Shown one piece after another: positions 23,885 to 36,476 of a stretch of 64,000 nucleotides of DNA; positions within the stretch are counted from its first letter, which is position 1, and every line of letters starts with the position of its first letter. This stretch comes from Chytridium lagenaria (Eukaryota; Chytridiomycota; Chytridiomycetes; Chytridiales; Chytridiaceae). The stretch covers positions 62,001-126,000 of the forward strand of contig JAHLKC010000058.1 in NCBI GenBank assembly GCA_025449115.1. Direction: 5' to 3'. Both the position numbers and the translations under genes were made by a program. The notes beneath the pieces are model-generated. The model was given only the letters and a program-made list of their open reading frames with translations. It was not told where the DNA came from and did no database searches.

Positions 23885-25427
23885 TCAGTCCAAATCCAGA
23901 GGAGTTTGAGCAGTCGATTGCTCCTTTGAAGTGGAATAATCCTTCCGAATATGAATAGGGAGTCCTTGTTTTGCGAACGTCCTCGAAAGGTCGGTAGATT
24001 CTGTTGCCAGGAAACATTAACCAAAGAAGAAATTATCGTTAGCTGAATGTTCCTTTCCTGCTCTCTATATCAAGCAAAACTTGCCTGTCATGCCAGGGAA
24101 TGTTTTTGGTGAGTAAACTTCAAACACGTTGGTCCAAAGCACCGACTTCGCCGCAGAAAACTCTTTAGTGCTGTACAAAAAAAAGAGTTAATCGTTGATG
24201 CACGCCCAACAATGCATAATGAAGGTTTTAAAAAATCACTTAAAAACGACATAAATTACGACCAAAATGGACCAAAATAAAAAAAAATTAAAGCAAAACA
24301 AATGAATGATGGAAAAACTAAGCACTGTGTACCTATCAGCATCAATAAGATGGAACTTTAAACGAAAAGAGCCTTGAGTCCTGACTGACAAGTCATAAAA
24401 CACAAAGAACATTCCCTCAGTCCCATCTACATCGTTAAGGATCATGCAAGGCGTCGCAAGTGATCCCACCAACGCCTGACAAAGCCTTGACTCATTGACG
24501 CTAAGCTTATCTATCGGCACCGGTTTCAAATCGTCTTTATCCCCAACTTCACCCCCCTCGCCACTCCCTCGCGGGTTGACAACAATATTCCGCTCTTCCT
24601 TTCCGTTCGGCGACCATAAAGACGCATGACAGACAAGCGTTGTGCATTCCCTTGGGCTTCGGTTTGTGCGTCGTCAGTGTTCGTGCAGAGAGTTGGTTGG
24701 AGGTGAAGCTGTCAGAAAAAACTGCGTCGCACATGGAAAGCAAAGGCCCCAAAAATTGAACCCCCAAAACCTTCAAAAAAAAAAAAAAAAAAAAAAAAGA
24801 CAAGAAAAACAGAGCACGGCTAAACACACCTTAGTGCTATCCGCTCAGAACCATTTTTGAAGAAAAGCTGGAGGATGGGAGGAGGGTCGCTGGTTTTTTT
24901 TTAGACATCCTAAGCACAAGCTTGAGGGGAATAAAGGGTATATGCGAGTGGTGGCAAACTCACATGAGACGTCGGTCTTTTGTATCGGAGAAACCGCACA
25001 TACGAGCGCGAACGGGTTGTTGTCTGATGATAAGCTCAAAGTCTTTGTCCGGTCTAAGAATTCAAATGATGATGTTTGAGAAAATAAGAGGTAGCAAAAA
25101 AAAAAAAAATGGTTAATTGTATACACCAGAAAACCCGTGTTCGAGGATAAAGGATTACGGCGCAAAAGCATGCTTTGCTAATTACCTCGGAGGTGGTTTC
25201 GGCTCATGAAGAAATTGGCTTCGCTGTTGGATATGCGCGTGGGATGATAAGGATTGGTTCAGTCCGGATGAAGGTGTTGAGGAAGAGGTGGTAGGAAAGT
25301 TAAAAGTGTTTACAGAGGGAGCTGAAGGCATCGATGTCGGTGTTGGCATGGTAGATGGTGACGCCGTAGTGAATTGAGATGGCTGCTTCCTTCTCCCTGA
25401 CCGAGAGGGCGGGGATTCGGCAGACAT
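23885..25427 (-). CDS. Velvet-domain regulator
   Basis: Velvet-family transcriptional regulator (VosA/VelB/VeA group), known in fungi to couple development and secondary metabolism. Six exons: 25186-25427, 24964-25053, 24830-24889, 24333-24708, 24085-24170 and 23885-24000. The velvet fold is clear: FELIIRQQPVRARMCGF, DPPPILQLFF, CHASLWSPNGKEERN, LVGSLATPCMIL, GMFFVFYDLSVRTQGSFRL, SVLWTNVFEVYSPKTFPGMT and RTFAKQGLPIHIR. The Ser/Pro/Thr-rich N-terminus (about 80 residues) is family-typical, and there is almost no sequence after the domain. The fifth intron starts with GC (GCAAGT at 24079-24084), required by the reading frame. One frame break is needed near 24635. No specific subfamily is assigned. 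Confidence 0.88.
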
Positions 25428-26595
25428 AATCCCTCCTGACCGGTCTACTCCTTTCTTCTCCCTGTTTGTCCGTTTTGCTTCCTATCAAAGGTGGCTCGTA
25501 CGAGCTAGAATAACTCCAACAGCAATCTGTTATGTAAACAATGTTCTTTTCTATGTGACTCGTGTGTGTGTATGTGTGTGTGTCTGATTGCGTGTGTGTG
25601 CGTGAAAGAAAGCAATCGATGGATGGATACAAGGATGAATGGATATCTGAGCGAGCAATGGATGACGGATGATGGATGATGGGTGATGGTTGATGGGTGA
25701 TGGATGATGATGGCTGATGGATGGTTGGAACAGGAAGGATATGGAAGCAGCTGGAAGTGGAGAGCAGGACGGGGGATTGATTGGGAAGGTTGAGGGTCGT
25801 TTGGTTTTCAAACTTCGGGGTGAAAATGCCAAACGGATGGAAGGGATTTCGACTCTCGAAAATTTGCAAATATCATTAAATTTTAAAACTCTGCGCGACC
25901 GATCGGAATAGGGAACCATTCGGGACGTTGGAAAATGGAATTCACGTCCAACATCCAGAAAAACACCGCTCACCTTTTTCACAAGTGATCTTTTCCGTGT
26001 TCTTCAAGATGCTAAGCGAAAAACTGCTCTTGGAAACCTTTGTTTCAAGTTTTCTTTTGCAAGACATTTGTAGGCCTCACCATGAGGTATTTCATCATGA
26101 GTGCTGTCTTGGATTCTTTACGTGTCCTTTGGTCAACGGGTGGTCAACGTGTCATTTTGGTTTGTGAACAACGGTAACATGGTACCAAACCGATGGTAAT
26201 GTTCTTATAACCCCAAGAAAGTATAGATTTATCAAAACGTTGTTGAGTATATATAATCACTTTGCAGACCCAGAGTGAGTCAACACGATGTAGAAAATCG
26301 ATAAAAAAGTATTTGTTTAAAAAGACTTTGATGCTCGCTAGATTCTCCGTCCCCAGGCTTCATGAACAAAAATCTTTGATCCCATTACCGAAATTCGATG
26401 GCTGGTCAAACATTAAAAGCGGATCCTCAACCCGAGTGCAACGCATTTGTCTATCTTAATAAAAAAAATTACAGTTAAAGCTGCTTTAGTTGATCACATT
26501 AAATTTTTATTATTTCTATCAGGTTCAATACGAGGCATTATTTCTAAATATTTCTAAAACTGGAGGCTTGTTGTAAAAATAATGAGACGCTTTTT
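25428..26595. repeat. Intergenic with microsatellites
   Basis: TG-rich dinucleotide runs at about 25560-25605 and GATG/GATGATG-type repeats at about 25615-25735 lie just upstream of the velvet start, probably in its leader or promoter. The long frames reading through them in antisense are repeat artefacts. The rest, up to the acyl-CoA synthetase stop codon, shows nothing recognisable. Confidence 0.6.
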
Positions 26596-29238
26596 CTACT
26601 TCTTCCCACTTGCGTACATGCTGGCGATTTCGGGTGCGTATTTCGTCACAATCTCCTTTCTCTTCAACTTCATGGCAGCGGTCTGCAAATGAATCATTTG
26701 TAAGTGGACATAAAACGAGAAGTACTTCGCAAAGAGCAAAAAAAAGAATGGGAAACTTTGCTACGAAAAAGAGAATCAAGGGATTTTTGGAAAAAGGAAA
26801 AGATATGAAACCGAATGAAGCGAAAATGGAAAGGAAAGGAAAGGAAGCGAAAGCGGACGGGAAAAAACGAGTAACTTGAAAACGGCAGCTTACAAGCAAT
26901 CCATTCAGCGGTGTCCATTCTTCTCCAACCACAACCACATCCCCCAAAATCTCTGCCGGCTTCAATCCAACCTTCTTTGCTACATCCCGAAGACTCCTCA
27001 ATACCTCCTTGACAAGCGCTTTGTTTTGCGACAAAGCCTCAAGGTCCATCGATGAAGCTCCAGAGACTCCAGATGAAGCCATGAATGCTTGAGCCTCCTT
27101 TTCAACAGGCTGGACGAGCGCGACACAAAAGCTTTGTTCAGGATCACCGTAGACGCAGATGTTTTGGACATAAGGGGAGGTTTTGTAAACGGATTCGAGT
27201 TTTTCGAGCGCAATATACCTTTTCAAATCGTGTTAGTTGTAAAAAAAAAACCAATTCATATGCAGATTTAAAAAACTCACTCTCCATTCTGCAACTTGAC
27301 AAGGTTCTTTTTCCTATCAATAATCGCCAAGTTTCCGTCGGGAAGCCATTCTCCGATATCTCCAGTCATGAGCCATCCATCATCGCTGAGCGTTTCCTTG
27401 GTGACTTCAGGCTGCTTGTAGTACCCTTTCATAACAGTGGGTCCACGAATCCAGACTTCACCTTGAGGACGGGGACGGTTGCGATGGGAATAGTTGGTAT
27501 CAGCGACATCAACAAGTTTGACCTCCGCAGCGGCGACAGGCGGGCCGACAACACCGAGGCGTGAGAATTGGTCAATGTTCTAAAATATCCGGGTGTTAAG
27601 TCTGGTATTTGGAGATACAAAGAGTAGTGCATGAAAGTAGCAGGGAGATTTACCTGGAATGTCAACACTCCAACACACTCAGTCATACCGTATCCACTCA
27701 CAAGCGGACACACGCAAACCGTCAAAAACTTTTGTGTGGATTTTGGGATAGGTGCACCTCCTGACACGGCAAACTTGAGTCTTCCACCGGTCTGCAACTT
27801 GATCTTGTTAAATACGAGCGTATCGAGAAAGGTGGTGGGGAATCCAATTTGAAGGAAGAACCATTTGAGGTCGAAAGCGAGGTGGAAGATTTTTTGTTGA
27901 AGAGGAGTGGCGTCTTTAAGCTTGGTCATGACACCCTTGCGGATACTACGTGTATGTTAGAAAATAAAATTTAAATTTATGTTTGAATCTTACCCTTCCC
28001 AGACTGCTGGAACACCTGCCATCATGGTAGGACGTAATTCGCGGATATCCCCTTTACAGTTACGGACGGAAGCGTCGGTGAGAGTCTTGACGGTACCGTA
28101 ACCGATCGCAACGCCTTCGTGGAAAAGGGTGAGTTCGACGACGAATTCGAGAACGTGGGCGAGGGGGAGGTAGGCGAGATATTGCTCATCTTGGTTGATG
28201 TGGTCCATGATGTTGGTCCTGGCTCCAGCGATGGCGGCGACAACATTCCCGTGGCTAAGCATGACACCCTGGAACAAAGAATTGGGTTAAAACGGATAGA
28301 ACTTAGAATGTTGACGATGTATATACCTTGGGGTTACCAGTAGATCCTGAGGTGTACATGATGCAGCAAATATCTTCTGGCTTTGGGGGGACGGGGTCGG
28401 CGGGATGTTCAACACCAAGTCTTTGAAGAGCTTCGAGAGAAAGGAACCTGACGTGCGGGTGAGAGTTGCGGAGTTTCTCCAACGACTGGACGGAAGCTTC
28501 TCCACTGAATGCCACGTTGCGGAGTGTAGGGACGATGGGAATAATTTTAGAGACCATGGGGAGGAGATCGGCGTTGGTGAAGAGAGTGGTGACTTCACCC
28601 TCGTTGAGAGAGTAGCTGAGACCTTCTTCACCAAGAGTGTCGTAGGCGGTTGTGATGGTGAGGGATTGGGTGAAGCATGCAAGGGCAACAAGCATCCACT
28701 CGCGACTATCATTTTTTAGAAAAAGAGATCAAGGGAGGCAAAAGCAAAGCTAGGTCAACATGATAATGGCTTACCTCGTGCTCGCAAAAATAGTAACCTT
28801 ATCCCCTGCTTTAAGTCCTAAACTCCTGAACCCAGAGCCCAACCTCAAGCAAGCATGCTCAACCTCCGAATACATCATCCACTTGTACGCAGAAAGCTCG
28901 AAAAACGTCCACGTCTTGGTTTCTTTTGTCTCAACACCACCAATAACTTTGGTCACCTCCTTGTTTTCAGTGACCACACGAACAACAGATCTGCTTCCAA
29001 AGACGTTCTTGCCCGGCATTAATCTGCAGCTACGAACAAAGGCATCATAAACAGTGCCGACATCGGGACTTGGACGGGTAAGAAGTTCGTTGGGTGATCG
29101 GATGTTTCGACGAGGCTCTCCGTGTGTCTCTGTAGCCTTTCCGACGCGGACCGCACGGGGTTTGCCCAAGTTGGAGCGAAAGAGGACGATAGGGAATAGT
29201 AGGGCGACGAGAGCCCACAGTATGATTGTGAGGAACAT
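26596..29238 (-). CDS. Long-chain acyl-CoA synthetase (ACSL/Faa type)
   Basis: Activates long-chain fatty acids to acyl-CoA with ATP through an acyl-AMP intermediate. ATG at 29238 (MFLTIILWALVALLFPIVLF) gives an N-terminal membrane anchor like ER-type ACSLs. The AMP-binding P-loop IMYTSGSTGNPK is split by an intron near 28325. It is followed by MLSHGNVVA, LPLAHVLEF, SGGAPI and SGYGMTE, the GWLMTGDIGEW motif, IDRKKNLVKLQNGEY (27270-27340; fatty-acid-binding signature region) and a C-terminal AAMKLKRKEI that supplies a late Lys. About six exons; the last is 26596-26682, ending SGKK then TAG. No frame break was noticed, unlike most neighbours. Substrate preference cannot be read. Confidence 0.93.
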
Positions 29239-29933
29239 GGTTATGAGGATCGTATGTAGAAGAGATCAAAAAAGATATGACGACACAAAAAAAAGAAAAA
29301 ACAACGGGTCGAGTAGTTCGCCCTTTTTATAGTGAGATTTGGATCTCGAGTGAGATGACGGATGCTATTTGATTATTTTTTTTTAATTTGGGAAAAAAAG
29401 GGCTTTTTGAATTTCAGCACCTTCTTTTTCTAGAGTTTGTGCCCAACTCTGCACGTTTTGTGCGCTGTAACTACCTAATGATGTAATGCACGGGGTGACG
29501 TGCACCCTTTAATAATAGAAGAGAAAGACGAGGTCGAGTGATGTCATGAACCTTGTAACTTGTGTTGCACTGCGTCCCGTCAGCGTGGTATTGAGATTGG
29601 TGCAATACGAGAGGTAAAAGATGCCTTCAGCTGTGAGTTACAATGCCCTTCCTGTCACGTATTCCGTGCAGAGACAAACCACAACAAACAATATTCCATT
29701 GCAATGTGGATGATTTCACGGTAACCAAAACGACCCTCACATATCGCCTACTACATTATTTATACTATTTACCTTTACGGTCACTCACTCAATGTCCTCT
29801 ATTATAAGGAGGTATTCCCTATTACCGGCCGGACGCGAATTTGTCTTGTCGTACAGCAGCCGCTAAATAATTTTTTTTTTTATTTTTTTTATTTTCTATT
29901 CTTTTCGCGAAAAAGAAAAAAAAAAAAAAAAAG
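29239..29933. other. Divergent intergenic region
   Basis: Separates the minus-strand acyl-CoA synthetase from the plus-strand secreted protein, so it must hold both promoters. A GTGACGTGCAC element with a TGACGT core lies at about 29492-29502. T- and A-rich runs fill 29870-29932. No coding sequence is supported. Confidence 0.5.
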
Positions 29934-29940
29934 TATAAAA
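29934..29940 (+). promoter_or_regulatory. TATA box of the stanniocalcin-like gene
   Basis: TATAAAA follows an A-rich tract, about 115 bp before the ATG at 30055. With start of transcription some 30 bp downstream, the leader would be about 90 nt. Confidence 0.55.
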
Positions 29941-30054
29941 AGGTGCCGAAAAGGTTCAGGACAGATGTCTCTCCAAACCACTCACACCTCAACATCACAC
30001 CGACAACTGTCGACTGTCAACTACATACATAGACTTTAGACCCACCAACTAGCC

Positions 30055-30831
30055 ATGTTCAGGAAGATCGCCCTCATCACCCTCGCCCTTTGTGGAGTGG
30101 CTATGGCACTACCGCAGACCTCACCAGCTGCGTTGAACCCCCTCATTCCCGCAACCTGCAAGACAATACAAAGAGAAAACTGTGACTTTTACTACAACTG
30201 TATCGAGGTTGCAAAGCCCTGCGGTGAAAAAGGATATGCTCGCAATTTCGGAGGAAACTTCTGTCGCAAATTTCAACAGAATGTACAAAAGTTCTCTACA
30301 AAGGGACAAGTATGGATCTGGGACGTCATGCAGTGTTTACAAACCTTCCTTGTACCTTACCTTGACAACAATGCAACCTGCTCCAAGATCAAGGATGATG
30401 CTTTCAAAAGCCACGCCGGATGCTACCTGAACGGCAGTGTCAGTGTCTGCGACTTGAACATCTTTGATTGGCTTACTCTCGTTAAGGTAAGCTTAATAAT
30501 TGCTTCCCTGCATTCATTGTAAATATTTGTGAGAGATCTAACAATTATTAATCAATCTTCTTGTCCTCTTTACGTAAAGACCATCGGATTCCCCACACTT
30601 ATTGAGATCAGAACTATCATGTCACAAGTGGAGGTCGGCAGTAAATGCGCTCTTGGCTACATCGAAGATATTCTTCGCTCTTTGGCGACAAGGCTCTCAA
30701 CTGAACGCACTGATCAATCAATCACTTTCACAACCGTCTCTTTTACTGCTCTTCTTTTCTCGGTTTGGGATAAACCAATAGTCTATTTTGTCGCGTCTCC
30801 ACGTTTTGACTCCATGTTTTCAATGTTTTAG
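30055..30831 (+). CDS. Secreted stanniocalcin-like protein
   Basis: Exon 1 (30055-30486) starts with a clear signal peptide, MFRKIALITLALCGVAMA. Exon 2 runs 30580-30831 after a GTAAGC...AAAG intron. The mature part has ten cysteines in the stanniocalcin pattern: CDFYYNCIE, PCGEKGYARNFGGNFCRKF, FSTKGQVWIWDVMQCLQ, CSKIKDDAFKSHAGCY, VCDL and, from exon 2, SKCALGYIEDILRSL. The FxTKGxxxxxxxxxC and CxxIxxxAFxxHxxCY blocks correspond to FDTQGKAFVKESLKC-type sequence in vertebrate stanniocalcins. One N-glycosylation site (NAT) and one (NGS) are visible. Function in fungi is unknown. The final 40 residues are hydrophobic and may reflect a frame break or a poorly conserved tail. Confidence 0.7.
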
Positions 30832-31616
30832 ACAAAATACTTTCTTTTACTTTTAATGAAAATATCAGACAATATATGAGGTCAAATTTAAAACACAAAA
30901 GAGCTTTTTTCTCGATACCAACGTCAATTTGTAAAAATGCTAGTACCTACAAGATTATTCTCGCTTGTGCAATAACTAACTGTATTTGCACGCTAAAATT
31001 TTGGTGGAAACTCTTTTCTTTCAAAGGATCGCGAAAGCTTACTTTTAAACAATAGCGAACATGCATGATTAAAAAATATAATTTGGTGGTTATGAGCATC
31101 ACATATGCAGAGGTATGCTCACATATGCAGAGGTAAGTTCTATCCTTGCGCACGGCAAGAATTGCAACAAGTTCTCGCAACACGGTCCTTTTTCCCAAGC
31201 GAGTTGACTCTCTTTGTACCTCATCAAAGTCCACCCTTTCATGGTGGAAATTTCTCCGCTTTCAGGAGAAAACTGGTGCACAGCTGTTCAGTTGGGAGTG
31301 GTGTGTTTACCCGCGGTTGGAAAGGCGGCATATTTTTGTTTTCTTGCTTTGTTATTTGTGATTTTGTTTGAAAATAAAAAACATTCTAGGAGGTGCTTTT
31401 TCGGCAGCACTTTTAAGTACTCTATCTTCCCTTATAGACAGGCGTGCGTTTCTCTTTGAATGCCCGAAGGCCTAATTAGAGTGTCAACCAGAACGAGTAT
31501 TAAAAATAAAAACCTTCAAGTCTGTCTTCTGTAGGAATAACCTGTGCATAACAAGTCTGTTCAAACGCTAACCCCGAAGCCCTAACAAAAATAAGGTCGA
31601 TTTAAACAAAGGAAAT
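30832..31616. other. Intergenic between convergent genes
   Basis: 3' flanks of the stanniocalcin-like gene and of the enoyl-CoA hydratase. Short frames on both strands overlap each other and match nothing. AT-rich; a 17-bp direct repeat (CACATATGCAGAGGTA-type) lies near 31101 and 31119. Confidence 0.5.
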
Positions 31617-32780
<1,164 letters not shown>

Positions 32781-33310
32781 GCTGATACTTGCAACAATAA
32801 TTTGAAAGACAATTCCGTTCCGAAATTTGCATGGGGTGGTAGAAACCCGATTCCTTCAGGTTTTATTAAATCTAAACGAAAAACCCCCCGATTTAAAAAA
32901 ACAATCCCGTCACAGTCTAAACTATATTGAACGCAGAATCTTTGGATAAAATCCTCGATTTAACTCCATATTATTTATTCAGCTTATCTTTCAAAGGAAA
33001 ACAACTTTTGCTCTTGAGACAAAAAGACTTGAAAACCACCCTATAAGAAAAATAAACCTTTTGTGAAGTATTTTATATCCGCATTCAACCTGAATTGCAG
33101 GTTTTTTTTTGATGAAACCCAAGAAAAATCGAATTCATATAAATCTTTTTTTAGCCCTGAATTTTAGTAAGGGTTCTTAACTGAAGTTTAAACGCAAGAT
33201 AAAGAAAATTGCCAGAAAAAAGGATATAAGCCCGAGTTTTTTCCCATAGGAACAAAAGGCTTCAGTTTTTACGATTGTCATGTGAAACTTCTCATTCTAT
33301 TTATTGTTGC
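32781..33310. other. AT-rich intergenic
   Basis: Promoter side of the enoyl-CoA hydratase and 3' side of the ankyrin gene. Several T- and A-runs; no supported coding sequence or RNA gene. Confidence 0.5.
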
Positions 33311-35509
33311 CTATTGCTGACTTTGAGCATACAGCATAACTCGTGGATCTCTCGTCAAGTACTTTATAACTTGACGATGATTCTCCGTATTCCCCAACAT
33401 TGCCATCCTATAGGCTTCGTTGTCCCGTGCAGACGGGTCATTCCGCGGATGCTGCACAAGACAAAACACGACCGCAAATCTACCCGCAGCAGACGCCATA
33501 CGTATAGCCTCACTATCTTCAGCACCTGGATTCACCCTTGGATCAGTGAGTAAAACATCGACCACTCTCTTATGCCGAAACGTCGAGCCCTTGCTAGCCA
33601 TCCGAATCGCTACGTTGTTTTGATCAGACGGGTCGACGCGTCGATCAGTAAGCAGAATGCGTATGATTTCCGGATGGCCGTTAACAGCAGCTTCACGAAG
33701 AGCCTCGTTTTCGTTGGCCGAAGGATCCACAAAGTTATCAGTCATCAAATATTTGAGAGTTTCGATATGACCGTTGGCGCTTGCTTTGCGGACGGCTTCA
33801 TTGTCGTTAGCGGATAAATCAGAACCAGGATGTTCAGCCAACATCCGTACGATAGAGGTGCGACCGTGTTCACTTGCCAGACGAAGGGCTTCATGGTCGT
33901 TGAAGAATACATTTATTTTAGGACATTCCATTAATGTTTCGACAACGCGCCGGCGTCCATGGATACATGCCAACCGTAAACCCGCATTTTTGTTAACGGT
34001 TGGATCGACCCTTGCATCCTTTAGAAGAAGAGAAACAATGTTGGCGTGACCGTTTTCACAAGCACTGAGAAATGCGTTGTTATCGCATGCTGCAGGGTTG
34101 ACTCGAGGTTCTTCAAGTAGTAGCTTGGCACTATCAACATGCCCAGCAATACACGTTAGCCGGAACAGGACGCTATCTGACATTCCAGGGTCAATGTCAG
34201 GATATGCGAAAAACTCCTTCAAAACATCTGTATGACCACGATTGCTAGCAGATATTAAAGCTTCATACTTATTTGCTCCAGGATCTACCCGGTCGTCTTT
34301 CAGAAGCAATGCCACAACGTCTGACTTGCCTTCAGCAGCACTTTCTCGAAGAGATTGGTTGTCAAAGGCAGACGGATCAAGCCTCCCATCTCTCAATAAA
34401 ACGTCAACAATACCAGCATGCCCCTTGCGAGCAGCTACCAGTAGAAATTCAACTTGATCTTGAGCCAAATTCACTCGTGGGTCGTTTAAAAGGAGCTTGA
34501 GAACCTCAGTATTTCCTTGAGTGCATGCTTGTCGAATAGAATGGCTGTTGCCGACGCTAGGGTCCACTCTAGGGTCGGTGAGGAGGGTCCGCACGATTTC
34601 AGCGTTCCCCCAGAATGATGCCAATTGAATAGCATATAAAGGATCGATACGACCATCAGCCAATAAAGCCTCCAATACTTTCACCGAGCCTTTGCTTTGG
34701 TTGCAGACGTTAAGTATAGGATTGCTTTCCTCGTCAGCAACAGAAGGGTCGAATTCAGGATGAGACAGAAGGATAGGAATAAGGCCGTGGAATCCTTGAA
34801 AGGATGCCGTTGCCAATGCATCAATAAAAGCATTGTTGATATCATACATCCTTTCCGTGATCACAGAAAATGACTCTTCTTCCTCCGCTGACATTAAGGA
34901 AACGGAGAGAGAAGCTCCTTCGGCGTCAGCAGAGGAAGGACTTGACTTGGTTCTCAATCCGAAACCTGACGACTTGAAATTATTCAGTAATTCAGAAAGA
35001 ATCTCGGGAGAGTTGAGGTACACGAGAAAGGTCAAGGAATCCGGACTGTTTGGGCAAGCTTGTACTTTCCCAACGGCTGTGATCAAAAGCTTCAGTCCAG
35101 AAAGGAGCAGGGCTCGGTGCGTGCTGCATATTTGGGAATAAAATCCCTGTCTGTCACGGCAAAAGACTGAAATCAACTCCATCGAAAGGTGATTTGTAAT
35201 AGACAGATAAGCCGCGACGTAAGCAGGCCCAAGCTTTTCCCAATCGAAAGGTAGCTTCGGAAGCCTCATCCACGTGTGGCTTGTTAAGGACGTTTGATCG
35301 GGAGGTATCGGCCATTTATCTTGGCTTGTATGCTTAAAGTGGAACAGGTTATCCCTTGCGAAAGAGAAAGATGACTGAAAGCACCATGCCCGGTGGTGGA
35401 AAGTTGACAGGCATCGGAGTTGGACGACAGCATGAGGGTGGAGATAAGCAATGATTTTTGGGATGATTTCGACTGGCAGTGAAGACAGGGGGCCATCATA
35501 GTTTGCCAT
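33311..35509 (-). CDS. F-box plus ankyrin-repeat protein, intronless
   Basis: A single uninterrupted exon of 732 codons. The start is taken at the ATG at 35509 (MANYDGPL); an open extension upstream only begins with GTG. Residues about 8-45 (LSSLPVEIIPKIIAYLHPH) look like an F-box, which would dock to SKP1. About 15 ankyrin-like repeats follow from roughly residue 240 to the end, with a regular 31-residue period such as VDPSANENEALREAAVNGHP then EIIRILLTDRR. They suit a substrate-binding solenoid for an SCF ubiquitin ligase, but the substrate is unknown. The repeats are highly alike in layout, suggesting recent internal expansion. Having no intron and no frame break sets it apart from its neighbours. 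Confidence 0.82.
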   Translation of the reverse strand: MANYDGPLSSLPVEIIPKIIAYLHPHAVVQLRCLSTFHHRAWCFQSSFSFARDNLFHFKHTSQDKWPIPPDQTSLTSHTWMRLPKLPFDWEKLGPAYVAAYLSITNHLSMELISVFCRDRQGFYSQICSTHRALLLSGLKLLITAVGKVQACPNSPDSLTFLVYLNSPEILSELLNNFKSSGFGLRTKSSPSSADAEGASLSVSLMSAEEEESFSVITERMYDINNAFIDALATASFQGFHGLIPILLSHPEFDPSVADEESNPILNVCNQSKGSVKVLEALLADGRIDPLYAIQLASFWGNAEIVRTLLTDPRVDPSVGNSHSIRQACTQGNTEVLKLLLNDPRVNLAQDQVEFLLVAARKGHAGIVDVLLRDGRLDPSAFDNQSLRESAAEGKSDVVALLLKDDRVDPGANKYEALISASNRGHTDVLKEFFAYPDIDPGMSDSVLFRLTCIAGHVDSAKLLLEEPRVNPAACDNNAFLSACENGHANIVSLLLKDARVDPTVNKNAGLRLACIHGRRRVVETLMECPKINVFFNDHEALRLASEHGRTSIVRMLAEHPGSDLSANDNEAVRKASANGHIETLKYLMTDNFVDPSANENEALREAAVNGHPEIIRILLTDRRVDPSDQNNVAIRMASKGSTFRHKRVVDVLLTDPRVNPGAEDSEAIRMASAAGRFAVVFCLVQHPRNDPSARDNEAYRMAMLGNTENHRQVIKYLTRDPRVMLYAQSQQ

Positions 35510-35521
35510 TTCACGGGAATA

Positions 35522-35576
35522 ATCACTGAATCGTACTAAATCAGCTGTGATCACTGAATCGCACTAAATCAGCTGA
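35522..35576. repeat. 28-bp direct repeat, two copies
   Basis: TCACTGAATCGYACTAAATC followed by AGCTG occurs at about 35523 and 35551, one substitution apart. It sits immediately upstream of the ankyrin gene start, so it may be promoter sequence or a recent slippage duplication. Confidence 0.65.
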
Positions 35577-36476
35577 AGAATGTTCAAGTACGATTCCACA
35601 GGATGATGCAATGACTTACGTTCGGCTGTGCAAAATTTTGTTGTTGACCATCAGTTACATGCCATAGACATCCATCCATCGCTCGCATTCCTAGTCAAGT
35701 TGCTGAGTTATGCCCTTGAGAGTGCTTATGGAGAGGTCGTTGTGTTTACAGATGTGAATATCAAGATTCAGGAATTTGTTGTTCTGCTTCACGATGAAAT
35801 GGACGAATGCGATGGAACAACGAGCGCGAAACAAGTGTTTGCACGTATGACCAACGAAAAAGATACTGGCAATAATATTGATCAGCTGGATTTAAAGTAA
35901 AGAGGAAGTCATGACAGAAAAACAGTGTTTTTGACAGGATTACAGTCCCTCATCAATACCTTAATGGTAAGGATAATATGGTGAAGAATCTAGTCGTGCT
36001 CTGGAGAGATTATGCACTCTGGCGCCATATATATCCACCTGTATAATTAAATTCTTCGTTTTATCTGAGCATACGTGTGCTTGTGTATTTGTGTGTTAGC
36101 AAAATACGTAAATACGTAGTTGTACACTGAACCAGACCACGACAGACCGCAGCATAATAAAATAGCAGCCAGCGAAGCAGATGCTAAAAAAGTGTGCAGT
36201 GGCTCTCATGTACTAGTAGGCGGCGACATTTCGCGATGGACACCACCAACCAACCAACCAACCAGCCAACCCCTACCCTCCAGATACTCAACTGCCGCCT
36301 TCGTCAACACTCCAAAACGGCCTCAACCATTTCTTGGATCAATTCAGCACCCCTGTTTTCATGATGAACCCAGCACCACCTATTCAAAAACCAAAAGCTG
36401 CTCAACACCCTTGTTTGAAATTGCGCTGAGAAAATATTTTTCTCCGACTTTCAAAGCAGAAAAAAAGCACATCAAC
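35577..36476. other. Divergent intergenic between ankyrin gene and CCT eta
   Basis: Open frames at 35628-35900 and 36120-36605 on the plus strand have no family resemblance; the second runs over the CCT eta leader and its first exon. Interpreted as promoter and 5' leader, with upstream ATGs in the leader. Confidence 0.4.

Noticed and set aside
25300..25982. Minus-strand frames rich in His/Pro/Ser
   Set aside because: They translate TG and GATG microsatellites and the leader upstream of the velvet ATG.
35628..35900. Plus-strand frame of 90 codons
   Set aside because: It begins with GTG rather than ATG and resembles nothing; treated as intergenic.
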